Assembly (NCBI GenBank): GCA_036345935.2
Contig: JADWOT020000931.1
Location: forward strand, 6,310 to 70,309
DNA length: 64,000 nt
Reading direction: 5' to 3'
Source of the DNA: Taenia hydatigena
Lineage: Eukaryota; Platyhelminthes; Cestoda; Cyclophyllidea; Taeniidae
A program made the position numbers and the translations under genes. Positions 47,841 to 60,501 of the stretch are shown here, one piece after another (within the stretch, counting starts at the first letter, position 1; each line of letters starts with the position of its first letter). The notes under the pieces were generated by a model that did no database searches, was not told the DNA's origin, and worked only from the letters and a program-made list of their open reading frames with translations.

Positions 47841-48792
47841 GCTTCTGCATTTCTTTTATGCGAGCGTTTAACATGTAGGTGTTATTTTCTCTACCAACGT
47901 GTTTAGCGACTTCTAATTTTTGTTGCGGCAAAATCATTAAAATGATCTACAGGAGGCTAGCGGGCAAATTACTAATATTTAACATCAACAGAAGTAGTTC
48001 CACGAGCCGTTTTGAGATTTTTGACTAAGCTACAGAACGAATGTGAGAAAAGCATCTGTTTTGCTTTTGGCATTGATAAGTGTCCTGCTACTCTTCTAAG
48101 GCGTGAGTTTCGCTGGATTAATTTTTAGATGAATGAAAACAGTAACTGCATCATCACTGGCTAATTTGCTTGCTCTCAAGTATACAGGAGGGGATCTCGT
48201 TCGATACAACGTCTCTCTTATTCACAATCCTTGAATTGAGCAGAACGATTTGCCTAGGATTGTGCAAAAAATTTTCTTTTCTTACCTTTGATCAGCCACT
48301 ATACAGGAGTATTTGAATTCTTGTTCCGTGGTGCACAGTGGGACACTGCAGCAAAGTATCCGAGAAACGAATAGAAGGAAACGGTGCTAATTAAGTCGGC
48401 ACAAGATGGATGATATCGCATTCCATTATTTTTACACGATCTTTCATCCATGGTCTTGTTTGTTTTGTGCCAACTGTTTAAATTTTACCAAGTTCGGTAG
48501 GATTCCTTTGCGTTGACTTTTATATTTGTAGGTAGAGATGGAAGAGATGATGATGCACTGTCTTTACCCAAAAAGAGAGTGTAGCGACGTATCACAATGT
48601 GACCACCTATAGCATATGCAAGCGAATCGACTGTCTGCAAAGTAAGGAAAAGCTTGGTTAGACGCAGTGAAGGAGCGGCAACCGCAGTTGCGTTACTCCT
48701 TTATCCACAACGACCTCTTAAACAAGAAAAGTATTCTCTCACATGTACAAATGCGTCGGGTGCTGTGGTTTCGAGGTATTTCTAAGTTGAGG

Positions 48793-48861
48793 ATGGCTCT
48801 TCCATTCTACCTTGTTTTGTTGGCTACTTGCGCTTTGACCATAGGGACGCAGAAGACAGTG
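48793..48861 (+). pseudogene. Extra signal-peptide exon upstream of gene 2, right (frame-incompatible)
   Basis: ATG GCT CTT ... ACA GTG|GTAAGATGCC encodes MALPFYLVLLATCALTIGTQ KTV. Phase 0 versus the phase-1 FnIII exons makes it unusable for gene 2 as read. Identical to the left copy. Confidence 0.6.
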
Positions 48862-49531
48862 GTAAGATGCCTTCCAACGTTTTTCTCTGACCACTCTGTA
48901 GAAAGATGTATTTGGCAAGCGTTGGTGCTTCTGACATGCACTTTGAGCAACGTAATGCATAGAGATGATGCAGGCGTCGCCGCATTGTCATCTATCGGAA
49001 TGGGATTGGAAACAGATACTGGGGCTGGGGATACAATTACTGAGTGGGAGTCCTCCCGCATTGTTTATAATTAAATGATATTTTGGCCACCTATACCACA
49101 GCTACCTAAGTCATCCTAGCAAATTTGAGCCTTGTGTTTGGAAAATCTACATTTTGAAAGTGATCTAAGCTGCATGTCGGTTTATATGTTATAAGCCATC
49201 TCGTTGAAATAGATACAAATTGATGGTAGCGTTAACGCAGACACGAGTTGCCTGGCACGATGCGGAGAGCGTGGGAGGCTTAATTTGGCCTACTTTTTGG
49301 AATGTGATGTTGGTGCGTTCGTGGTCACAAGCACTGGCTTATTAGTGGGTGGTGCTTTAATTTTCCTCAGGCAAAACCGACCTATAAGACAGTATGATGA
49401 CAAATGTGAGCATTGAAGTTGGAATAGCCCACACACATCAGCGTCTGATAGCTTTGCCGTGTGAATGGAGAAACCGCCCTGCAGGTCAAGATCAACATAC
49501 CTGATAGGCTGATATAAGCGCAGACCATTTC

Positions 49532-49539
49532 TATAAATA
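49532..49539 (+). promoter_or_regulatory. TATA box of gene 2, right
   Basis: TATAAATA, 39-46 nt upstream of the ATG at 49578. Confidence 0.6.
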
Positions 49540-49577
49540 TGTTATGAGTTGTGAATGCGAGTAATTTTAGGGCAGAG

Positions 49578-49647
49578 ATGGCGTTTTACCTCTGGCTTAT
49601 CGTGTTGGCTGCCTCCTCTTTGGCTAAAGAACCCACAGAATATCGTG
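49578..49647 (+). CDS. Gene 2 right exon 1: signal peptide
   Basis: MAFYLWLIVLAASSLAKEPT EYR plus one base, donor CGTG|GTAAGA. Identical to the left copy. Confidence 0.8.
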
Positions 49648-52600
49648 GTAAGATGCCATTTGACAATTGTCTTCTGTTTTATTTTATGCTGCAGTATGGG
49701 TATTTCGATTCTATCGCATTTTGGAAATTCTGACCCCACACTCTCCACGTTTTGAAAGGTCTCATATTAACCTGCGCTAATGCCCACTTGTATTCACTAG
49801 GAAGCTTCGTGCACATAACACCTTCGAAAGTGGGTAGATGCATAGTAGGTATGAAACACGCACTGGGTTATTAAAAGTTGCTGGAGATAATCCAATGTTT
49901 CTAGTCAATTGCTGTGACGTCGCCGTCAAATTATGTTGAAACTTCTGGGAATAGTCAGTGACTTTTATTTCCTGCTTTTATTTCTAATTTGCATCCCGCT
50001 ATTTCCAAGACACTTTTCAGGTGCAAACATTCAGCACTTCACCTAAGTGACAAGACTGCATACGACTTGCGTGATTTGCGATAGCTAGCACATTGCCAAT
50101 TTGGGCTTAAGCCGCACAGATTCTCGTAATACTAAGGGAATATAAATGAGGACTCAACACGAGTTGAAGACTGTGTTTCCGTCGTCGATGGGACATAGGT
50201 TTGAAAGACCATGCATATGACTTTAATGCCCTATTAGGGTCAGCCCATTCACTTTGTGGCTTCTCGTCTCTTCACTGCAGTTGGTGACTTCAGTGCCAAA
50301 TGAACCCACCACTGACACTGATTGCACCTTTTAAGTTTTTATGCCCATGATGTCTACGAATCTGTGCAGCGACTCTACCTAACCAGAACAGGTGAATGGC
50401 TGGCGCATTTGTACCCTGCACAGTGCATAGCGTACTGTGACACTTATCCAAAATGGGACTTCCATCCATCTTTGTCTACTTCTGACCAAAAGGCGTTGAT
50501 ACAAAGGGGTGACAATGAAATCTCAACATCAAATGCTTCCTATATTTCAAACCCAAACGCTCTCTACAAATCTGCACGAGTGGTTTAGTATTTGGGTTTT
50601 AGTTTGCTTGGGATATACATATCCAATCATGCCGGTTTCGACATGAGTGCAATATCTCTGCTTACTATCCCCCGGCTTAACATTTTAACGCGCACTCTTC
50701 AAATGGACAGCTGGCATAGATTCTGGCAGGATGCAACAATCACGAGGTCGAATTGCATGAGACTTTACCAATAAAAGTTGACGTAGATAAATAACGCGGT
50801 CTTGTCAAATACACAAGAAGTGTATTTCTAAATGAACCTTGCGCAAGCACGTGCAAATAGAAGTGTTATACTCCTTTTGGAATGATAATATACAGTAACA
50901 CTCCCCTTATTGAGATTCACTTCTTTTAAGCATATGCATTCTGACGGTCTTTTGGTCACTACCGTTTCTGCCAGGATGCTAGTTGTGACAATTCTGCATC
51001 TTCATGGTTGATTAAAACGCCTGCAATTGCCCCTTTTTTAGAATTGATGGTGACGAAAGCAAACGAGGTAGAAGGGATTCCGATTTCTCACTACTTCAAT
51101 TGGAGTCACTTGGGTGCTCAAACGTATCGCCTAAGTTGGGACACCCACAACCTGGCTAAACTCAATATCAGCCGAATCGTTCTAAACGCAATAGCAGATG
51201 ACTTATCTGGTGACCCATACCTGGTAATCGCTGATTGCTCCGAAGGAACAGTCACTCTTGGTGGGCTGCAGCCAAACAAACCGTACAAGGTTCGTCTCGA
51301 AGCATTCCAAGATCAACTCAGCGTTTGGCTTTACTACGGTATAATAACAACACTACGTACAGGTAAGCCACTGTCTGTGATTATGATCCTAATATTCTTC
51401 CATGCCTGATGGTGGGTCGAGTTTAATGTCCCATACTGTCTGCATTGTGGTAGGCAAGTGTAGCCGCGTCGATGCGATCATCCACTTTTGTCTACTTCAA
51501 CAAGAATACTTATGAGAGGCAGATTGTTGTGCAGCGTGGCGACTTATGCTTAACCTTATCTGCGTTACGATGGCTGACTTTCCGCGCGAGTGGTGCAGGA
51601 ACCATGGCAAAATACAAAGCGGTACACCCGGATTTCAGTGTTTGAAAAGTAAACACTACTGCGGCAGGCTTTCCGTTAAATCCTTTCCCTGATACTAATT
51701 ACAGTCTAATCCAGTCATGCCAAATTTAGTAGCTCTATCACATTGTCAGTCGTTGCAAAATGGAACAAAATTGCCTTTGCAAAACTGCAATTATTTGACG
51801 AATTTTGAAATGTATTTTCAAATGGTGAAAGGCAGATAATTAGGATTCTGCTCGACAAATCCTCGAGAGTGCCGAAAGTTAGACCTATCACCACTAAAAT
51901 TTCTTTCCTGTGAAGGCAATCACGTGGAATTGCGAGTGTCTTAAACGGAGTGTTATGCGCTGTATCTCACCGCATAACAATAAAGTGGGTCGACGAAGAA
52001 GGTGACATCGAATGTGCCATGTCTTTAAGTAAAAATCAGTTCCTCGCATGGTCATAGGTGCTATCAGAAAACATTTACAACAAGTGTGATCATGAGACAA
52101 GTACCATTTAAAAGCGCTGCCAACTCATTGATATCCTCTCTGAATTTGGGGGATTCTGTTGTAGACCGCATCAAAGTAAAAATTGCGCAGAAAACATAGC
52201 TGGACGTAAGAGCTGCCTTAACTGCAGTCGTGTCAGTTTACTGGATGCTCCACTTTCTGGACCAAGGAGTGGACACACTTGAGGCAACACTGTTTTTTTT
52301 GCATTCTTTTGACTAAATGGTGAAGATGATGTAGCCGGAGCATATTTAATTAACAATGTTTTTGCCTTCACTAGGAGTGGTGATGACTGAAGCCAACAAA
52401 ACAGAAGTGACTCTGCTTTTGCGTCACTTTAATTGGAGCCACGTGGGACCTCAGACCTATCAATTTAGTTGGGACACCCTGGGCCTGGCCAACCTTCATG
52501 CAGACCAAATCAGACTGTATGCAAAGGCGGTTGATCCTGCCAGCCTTCCCATTTATAAAATTAAAGGTTTCTCATTTGGAGCAATCACTCTCAACATTCC

Positions 52601-53066
52601 GGATCCTAGCAAATCATACGTTATACTTTTTGAGGGATTTGAAGAAAATACCAGGGTTTTGTACTGCGTCAAAACTGTTCAAACACTACTCGCCGGTAAG
52701 CTGGTGGCTAAAGCACCTCTCTTCAACTCTTTTCCTGCATATTATTTTGGAAGCATGCACTCATCTGTCTACCCCATAGCGATTGTTAATGTTGCTCCTT
52801 ACTAACCTTGTGAAAAGCATTCTTTACGTGTCGAATGAATTTCAAAATAGAGTGTTTGTTAACTAGACAGAGAAGATGGCGCAGGAGGTGAAGAAGGTGG
52901 TGGAGAGGAAGAAGGCGCTCCAAGCACTAGCGGATCTGGTCTCAATTCCACAGACACTGCAATTCCCTTTGCTTCCACGGCGGTAGTCCCTGCCTACACT
53001 TTTGCGTGGGTTAGTGATTATCACAAACTGATATATCAAGAGCGATACCCTTCGCCAACTGAGTAA
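49578..53066 (+). CDS. Gene 2, right copy: intact 45W/TSOL45-like antigen with two FnIII domains
   Basis: Exons 49578-49647, 51042-51362, 52375-52695 and 52867-53066 join into 303 codons plus TAA. All introns are phase 1 with GT-AG ends: 1394, 1012 and 171 nt. Domain order is signal peptide (residues 1 to about 16), short linker, FnIII-1 (about 24-131), FnIII-2 (about 131-238), acidic Gly/Glu linker, Ser/Thr-rich stretch and an extended C-terminus. The predicted location is secreted or surface. Exons are identical to the left copy, so two equal functional copies may exist. The surrounding introns differ by only a few bases. Transcription runs outward, away from the palindrome centre. Confidence 0.8.
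51042..51362 (+). CDS. Gene 2 right exon 2: FnIII-1 domain
   Basis: 321 nt, acceptor CCCTTTTTTAG|, donor ACAG|GTAAGC. Contains HYFNWSHLGAQTYRLSWDT and PYKVRLEAF. Confidence 0.85.
52375..52695 (+). CDS. Gene 2 right exon 3: FnIII-2 domain
   Basis: 321 nt, acceptor CTTCACTAG|, donor GCCG|GTAAGC. Contains RHFNWSHVGPQTYQFSWDTL and SYVILFEGF. Confidence 0.85.
52867..53066 (+). CDS. Gene 2 right exon 4: acidic tail, stop codon lost relative to gene 1
   Basis: Acceptor GTTAACTAG|; phase 1; stop TAA at 53064-53066. TAC at 52995-52997 replaces the TAA of gene 1 and adds 22 sense codons before the new stop. Confidence 0.7.
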
Positions 53067-54074
53067 ATCTCTTTTCATTATAGGTTTCCATAGTGCTGGC
53101 ATTGCGTCAGTCGTCATTCATTTAACAACTGCAATGTATTCTCTCATGGTGGAAAACAGTCACAATACAATTATACAAATCTGTCCCCACTCAGTTCACT
53201 TGAACCTCTTTTATTCGAATTTTCTGACTCATGCAAATGTGCGTGTATCCTTTCATCATCTTATAATGATTGTACTCAGTGGGACAAGTTGAATTGACTG
53301 CAAGGTAGCAACAGACGGGAGAAGGCGGATCAATCAAAAGTTAGGAATTTGTCAGTGCTTAGATGTTGTGCAGAATATGAGTCTAATTCTTTAGCAAATA
53401 TCGGTGAGAAATAGCATGACTACTCGCAATTTTCCACAATGTGTGCAATCAGTGAGTTAACACAAACAAATGAACCTGCAGACATCTTAACACAAGGCTG
53501 CCCATGATAATTAGGGAGAGGAGTTGGGGATGCAGCAAATACCACTATCTGTTGAATGCTTCTTTAATTATGCTGGGTAGAGTCAAAGGTTAGAAAAAGT
53601 CTTGCTGCAGGCGGCCCTAAAATTCCTTAGATAAAACAAAGGTCCGCAAAAAGGTGAAACAAAAAAAACACCGTCTCCAGCGCAATTGCAACCCCTTGCA
53701 CATTTACAGGAATGATTCCTAATAGGTCGGCCCATACGTTATCCTGTTCTTGATCAGCAGACCCACTTTTGGGTGCATGCATAACTCGTATGATGAGCTG
53801 ATTTGCGACTATGGGAATGGACACATCGAGACATGTTGATTTACCGATGCTGGGTTGCAAGACTCCGAATGTTTACCCGGATCTGTGTGCATATCGTCAA
53901 AATTATCCACAGCTAAGTCGCAAGATGGGAAAACGGATTTTGAATGATGTTTAGATTGACTGCGAAATCGCGTGATTCGAAGGGATAAGTGATTCCTAAT
54001 TATCAGCTACAATAATGAGTGATTATAACGGTTAGCAACGGTTTTTTGAATAATCATGATTATGTAACGGTATA
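53067..54074. other. Gene 2 3' flank, right, with shared downstream block
   Basis: The block 53650-53960 is paralogous to 59668-60068 (gene 1 downstream, opposite strand). No gene and no clear AATAAA near the stop. Confidence 0.5.
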
Positions 54075-54876
54075 TTGCGGATAATTTTGGCAAAAAATAA
54101 ATGTTGCTTTTGCTCGCTTTTGCATGGATCGTATGCCTACCTCTTGGTTTCTGCAAAAGAATCACATTGTGCCCAGGCCATTATACTCTCGCCGCTAAGG
54201 CGCGACTTTTTCAATGACGATGGAATCTATAATAATTGGACAGAATGCATATCAGCAATATATGGCAGGGAGCGGGGCTACTGGTTTGGCGCAGAGATCA
54301 GCCCACCAGGCGAGGATACAGTGACCAAGGCACAAATCGACCATATGCCAAAGTACTAGTTAAACAACCAACTTGTTACATTTACTCTGTCCCAGCTCCT
54401 GCGCTCCGGGTCGCCACTTTATCTAAAGACGACGTAGGCTGCATGCGAGACTTTATTGCCGCATAATCTTTGCTGCCTTGTCTTGGGTCTGCTTGTGTTG
54501 TGACTGTTAAAGTTGCGGAAGACCCGACATAGTTCACTGATGGAGGAGATCACACCCAAATTCCCCTTCGTGTCCAACAAGCATGATTTGCTCTACCTTA
54601 ACAAGCATGAATGCAGCAGCGATGACGCAATTTCAACTTGAGTGTCCCCGGGTAATCTACCAGACCGTCATTGACACCAGCTACGGCCTAGAGGTTGACA
54701 ACCTGGTCCCTTTTGACAATTGCAACCTACCTGACCGAAACCCAACCGTCATCGTGAGCCTCAGCATCCACCATGTCGACAGACAATGCTCTAAAGCCCG
54801 TAACCTTGAAAATGTCAAACAGAATGGCGCATTTTTATTAAAAGAGCATCCGACCTTCAAGAACAATTTAGGCTAA
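54075..54876 (+). pseudogene. Possible decayed coding region, right copy (unidentified)
   Basis: Mirror of 10274-11075: successive open frames in different phases in a locally GC-richer stretch. Identical frames in both arms. Confidence 0.3.
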
Positions 54877-55015
54877 AGCAATTTTACTAGCTAGATTTTC
54901 ATTAATAATCTTTGAACTGGTTAATCCTTCGCACAATCGCAAGTATTTCGCAGTCAAAGGAATACCTAACAAAAGGCGATAACCAAATGTAAAAAATCAA
55001 AATTTCTATTCAACT

Positions 55016-55200
55016 TGTAGCGTCCCGAGGCTCCCTTAAGGCAAAAGAAGGCAAAGTGGCAGGATAGAATATATATATTCACCGGACAGAGGGAAAACGG
55101 CTGCTGGCGTGGCCCAGAGGCCAGCCCACGCAGCTAGGGCAACATGGCCACCTCTGTGACCTTGACAGAAAACGGCAGCACAAACAGATAAAGTACTACA
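55016..55200. mobile_element. 185-bp solo-LTR-like insertion (TRIM-type candidate)
   Basis: It is present only in the right arm. Ends are TGTAG...CTACA (5'-TG...CA-3' with 5-bp inverted ends), and it is flanked by a perfect 5-bp duplication CAACT (55011-55015 and 55201-55205). These are the hallmarks of an LTR left after retrotransposon recombination or of a very short LTR element. An internal ATATATATATTC may be a TATA box, and GATAAA lies near the 3' end. Taeniid genomes are known to carry TRIM elements (Ta-TRIM) with short LTRs; assignment to that family is inference. No internal domain or second LTR is present. Confidence 0.85.
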
Positions 55201-55614
55201 CAACTAACTAAGCTTTTAAGATATATATTGCAAGATGTTGGTTTAGCTGCGCCGTAAAATATCTTCCTTCTGGTGAACCCATCCAGTCGAAATTCAGACT
55301 TTTATGAAAGCTAGAGGAAATTCACTGTACGTGCATGCCAAAAACGGCAGCAAATTACATTGAAAATATGCAATAAATCTAAATGCCTTGAAAATTTTTT
55401 TGAACCATAGGTGATCACGATTAATTTTAAGCCTGCAAAACACTAGTTCGTTTTACTTTTTATGCAACGCGTAGCAAATGATGCCAGAGTGATAATCTTA
55501 GTTAGAATTTTGCGCTTATGCATGCAGACATGTTTTGCAAATAAATATGCGCGCGCGGGTTCCACGACGGGCCAACTCCTGACAATGAGTCAAAATTTGT
55601 ACGGTTGCAGCATA

Positions 55615-55750
55615 GTTGCATACTAAATAAATACGTATTTACGAATAACAAATTAATCAAAAAATATTTAAGCAAAATTTCATTTGTAATTTTCTTAAAA
55701 TTTATTAAAGTACAATTGTTTTAAATAGTAGCTTATTATGTTAGATCGGA
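55615..55750. other. Very AT-rich tract, right
   Basis: Mirror of 9590-9725. Confidence 0.5.
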
Positions 55751-58700
55751 TTGGCTTTAAGGATCATGGCTTAACTGCACGATCAACTAGCCCGTTTGCT
55801 CATTTCCTAGTGCTATGGCAGATTTTCTAACCATTGAATTTTTGGTAGCATTGCCAAGCATATGTATCAATTTGTCAAATGGGATGACTTTCACCGCTTT
55901 GGGTGGCGGTAAACATTTGGATCACAAGTTAGCTTACTGGGTGCACTACAAGCAGTTTCCGATTTCATGGATAAATACGCGAGATGAAATGCCTAATCGT
56001 TGTTCGAAGCCATAGGTGAGTTAATCCATTGTTTTCGCTCTATTCTCTATTATCACACAAATACTTTTTAATGCAGCGCTCATTGTAAGGACGAATTTCT
56101 TTAGCCTAGCTCCCTTACGTAATGTTCTGAAGTGTGTGTGTAGAACTGCCAAATCCAAACGATTCATAACCAGTTCACCTGATGACTTTGGACTACTTTG
56201 AGATTTAAATTTGCAGCTATACTTGGTGCCTATGTCGTTTATCTGGCGGTCAATCTGTGGATATTGTCTGGACTTGTGGGATGTCCGTGAGGGCTGAAGT
56301 GTCGCATCTAGAAGGTTAGGCGCCCTCTACCCAGGTTGGATTCCCACCATTAGCATTCATTATGGTGATTTGATGTTTCTTCCGGCGGAATAGGCGTGCA
56401 CAGCCATAGTTTGAATGCCGAAACCGCTTGTCTGCTTTCCAAATTTGCACCTGAGGCTGTTCAATTGGACTACGGAGTTATCGCACTGTCCATGTGAGTA
56501 CTTCTTCATTTTCTACTTCGGCAATCTTTCTTACTAAAGTTGCCATGCCAAGAAACCGCTTCTTATAAGTATTTGATCTCAGCTCAGCACGCATGAGTTG
56601 TTAGTGTGTTATAGCAACTGGATTTGTACTGAATCATGTGCTACTATAAGAATCTGCCCATCCAGGACGGTAGGGTTGATTCGGAGTTAATGTGCTTCTG
56701 GCTTTTTGAGCGGGAAGCACCATTTTTTAAAGATTGCAGTGGGTGGAATGTAGCGATGGATGTTCTTGTTAGACAGACTGTAGGTTTGGGTGCATTTAGC
56801 AGTGGTCCTGTAGCTGCTGTTTCGGATGCTGCTTTTCGTTTCCTTTGATATGGCATCCCTGTAATTCAGGCCCTGGCCGCTAAAATCATTCTTCCATTTG
56901 ACCACATGGCTGCGAGAATCCCACCAAGGTTATAAAAACAGATTGCCTTAGATTTGTCTAGCGGGGCGTATTGAGTTCTATTCTGCGATACCTGCGCCTT
57001 TTGTTGCACAATCGTTTGGTCAGCACTGTCTTGCTGGCATAATTTTGGGAGTCGTTTATTTCGTTGTTGCAAAGTGCAGCATCCCGCCCACTACGTCATT
57101 GGAGGATGGCCTATTGCGGTCCTGGATTTCTGGCTGGCTGTCATTTTGTCTCATCTCACAAGTTTCGTCCTCAGCATTTACTAGCTGAATGCTTCAGATG
57201 CAGTACGAATGCGAAGTTAGTGCAGGGACATTAATGGAGGCATTTTTATTGCTACCTGTTGAAAGACCTTCCATGAGCTACACTTAGTGCACTTCTTCAA
57301 CATTAATGCCAATTGCAGAAATGTTACAATGATACCCATAGGTACCTCTTGGCAGTAATCAACCGCCTTTTCGAGTCCATCCTTTAAATACTCTCGTTTT
57401 TTGCCATAGAGATTGTTCCGTGCAGTTATTTTAATCGGACCGCATCGTTTCATCGTCTAATTTGGTTTTCAAGCAGAAATACAGTTATCCGAGTTAATGT
57501 GGGATGGTACGATTGTTAGTGCAGTCCCTTTTCAAGTTAGCCATCCGAAGTGAAGTTAGCTTCTTCTGGCTCTGCAACGTCCGCTGAATTCGCAACTTTG
57601 CCTTTTAGAGGATTTCTTGAAGTATCATTCGAAATACATTTTCTTAAGTGTTCGTTCACTTCTTTTACGTCTCCTTTTCCAACAACAATCATGGTCTCCA
57701 GCCGTGGGATGGTAACACCTTGTTAATTCTGCCTCAAAATTGACAAAGCCTAGATGTTCTCATTGAAGACGTGCTGCTTCCTTTTTGTGTGATTTTCGTC
57801 CGCGAATGGAGGCGGAATTGCCTTCAAGCGTACCAGAACCACTAGGAAGTTAATGACCGACCCGCAAGTAACGTTTGGCATGGACCCCAAAACCGTAGTG
57901 ATAACATAGTGCATGCAACTTTGTGATAGGGAACTATTTGTAGGATTTTCGGATGAAAGGAAATATGGTTGCAAGCAGTCCTTCTCCACTGCTCAGCGAT
58001 GCATTTTTCGGAAAGGGATATGATCTAAATTTGCCAAGAAGTAAGGAAAGACCTCCACAAGGGAATTGAAATTGGCTGCCGAGATTTGTTATCTGTGAGA
58101 CATCAGAACTTCTTGTTGGCAATAAATAGAGTGTCTGGAGCTGGCATTGTTGCATAACTCTGTCAAAGTGAGGCATTTTGCATCACAGCGCTGCCTCGTG
58201 AAGTGAAGCATGTTCAGTTATCTCACAACGTAATTCCGCCGCTGTCGTTGGTTCCTCTGGAACACGAGTGCACGTATTTTGCAGACTTATTTGAAAGCAG
58301 ATGTTGGTGCTCATTGAGGCCTGTTTTATAAAGAGGTAAAATCTATGTCCGCGGCAGGATTCATTGCTGGTAATGCACACAGCGAAATGAATTTCGTACT
58401 TGTCATCTAAACTAACTAGTGTTCCTGGTTCTTTCATTTTGCGGGCGAATTATTGTTCTTATTATTTACATAAAAGTGGTAGACTCGTGAAAGTGGTTGA
58501 ACTGTTCTTTGATAATAGGCGACTGCAGTAGCATCTCTCTAACTGTTTGGAAAAAAAGCATGTTGCCGCCTTTACAAAGAATGACTCACGTAACTAAAAC
58601 GAGATTTCCGCTTACTTGGGCATAACGTCTGAGTTAATGGATTTACTTTTTAAAGGATTTATTTGGCGAGACAGCCATAATTACAATTCATCACCCATTG

Positions 58701-59667
58701 CCAACGAAGCTGGCTTACAGATCTGTGATATAATGCCTTTTTGATTCCAAAGCCAAAAATCAACCCAGCATGCATCATTTCTATGCCAGTCTCACTTTGT
58801 CTTCCAAGGTTTAACATGTTCCACACGTGATAGTAAGATGCTGGAAGGCTAATGATCCACTGTTTGGGGGAGTACGGAGGGTGGGCATGAGGTAATGCCC
58901 TCCTCCCGTCCATTTCCTTCCCCATGCTCTTCCTTTTCCACATCTCACCCTATTTTCGTACGGTCTGGTTTCCCAGCATTCTGTGCCGAACATGTGGTTT
59001 CAGGTCCTGCCTGTTGTTGCGTTTCACGGGTTTAAGGAGCCTTCGTTTAGCATAGTGTCGGGTGGCCTCGAATAGGCAAGACTTGGTCGTAATTCCTGGT
59101 CAGCATGCATCAAAGGCACGATTGTGCCCCAAGTTCGTCATGCTCAAAGGCGGTAATGTGCTTGTCTGCCGGTGGAAAACAGGAGCTTATTTTATTCAAA
59201 TTTGATAGCCAAGATGCTGCACTCGCATTGCACCCATTTCAACTAGTCATAGTGTAGGAGCAGTAACGAATCCGATCTGTAGTGTCATGCTGATAGACTA
59301 ATGCATTCCTGTGCTTTATAATTCACGGGTATGGGCGACCGCATGAATTCTACAATGCTCAGCAAATTAAAGCAAACCAATGGGTTTGAGTCCGCTTGAA
59401 TATGCATTTAAATGTCCATCTATTGTTTTCGCATATAAATCTCAACAAAATTATTTATAGGCAAAATATGGCGGCGTCTGGAGCTCTAAGGAAGGGGAAC
59501 AGCAAGAGAAGGGGACGTGTCACTCGATTGGCGTGTTATTAGGGTGCGAGATCGCGCCTATTAACTGTTGCATGACTTCCTTTTCAATGCCTTGTATTTT
59601 CCCGCTTTCTCACTTGCAATTTGTTATATGACGCTTATGAGATTTCAAATAAATGACACTAATGCCC
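55751..59667. other. Mirror of 5701-9589; no recognisable gene
   Basis: Open frames of 60-94 codons only. Scattered substitutions against the left arm change some of them, which argues against constraint. Confidence 0.45.
59476..59503. other. 28-bp insertion present only in the right arm
   Basis: It sits between GCGGC and AAGAGAAGGGGA. Its inner part AAGGAAGGGGAACAGC partly repeats the following AAGAGAAGGGGA, suggesting a slippage or filler duplication. The left arm joins at 5864/5865. Confidence 0.8.
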
Positions 59668-60068
59668 ATCTCACTTTGCGTCTCGTGTTCTGCAACCAAT
59701 CCAAGCATTGTTCAAAGTCTGCTTCCCATCTAGCAGTTCAGCTGTGGATAAGTTTGCCGATCTACACACAGATCCAAGTCAGATCTCAGGGTCTCACAGC
59801 TCTACTTCGGCGGATCGACAGATCTAGTTTCGTCTATTCCTGTAGTCACAAACCAACGCATCATGCGAGTTTTGTGTGCATCCAGAAGTGGATCAGTGGC
59901 TTGAGAACTAGGCAATGCATGAGCTGATATATTGAGGATCTCCCTTATGGAAACGCTGAGATGCAACTCCACTGAAGACGGTGATTCCGCTGTCTTTTAT
60001 TCTGTCGTCAACCCCTATTTTGGTCAAAGCCTTCTGCGATCACCTTGATAAGATGCCTTCTGCCACTT
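59668..60068 (-). repeat. Downstream block of gene 1, right
   Basis: Mirror of 5300-5700, paralogous to 53650-53960. Confidence 0.55.
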
Positions 60069-60466
60069 GACACTAACCAGCATACAAGAAACAATCGGCA
60101 GACAGCGGCATGTGCAGCATTACCAAGTCTATTTCAGTATTCTCATGCAAAGCTTTACGGTATGATATATGTGGCTTTATTGCTCTACATTCACTCGCAT
60201 TGCAGGCATTGCGAAGAGTTGTGAGTGGTCACGCACATGTGCATGAAGCAGCAGATTTAAATAAAAAAGTGGTAAAAGTGGAGTTAAAAGGGACAAATGT
60301 ATATATTTGTGTTGCAACTATTTTTCACCACAAGAGGTTATATTGTAGTTGCCAAAAGAGTTTTGCCCGATGGCGAGTGATGCGTTCCATTGCAAGTAAA
60401 ACCTGCAAGTGAATGAAATTTCCTCAGTAGGCGGGGGCTAGTGTTCGTGACATTCCGAATGAGTGA

Positions 60467-60472
60467 TTTATT
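60467..60472 (-). promoter_or_regulatory. AATAAA polyadenylation signal of gene 1, right
   Basis: TTTATT on the plus strand; same spacing to the stop codon as in the left copy. Confidence 0.6.
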
Positions 60473-60501
60473 TGGCAATGTTCGCTAACTTGCTCTTAAG
60501 T

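Noticed and set aside
48667..49074. 135-codon open frame through the extra signal exon
   Set aside because: It reads straight through a conserved splice donor (GTG|GTAAGATGCC), and the downstream part resembles no protein. I kept only the 69-nt exon.
55016..55200. DNA transposon (MITE) instead of LTR
   Set aside because: The inverted ends are only 5 bp and start with TG...CA, with a 5-bp target duplication. That fits an LTR better than a MITE with longer inverted repeats, though it is not fully excluded.
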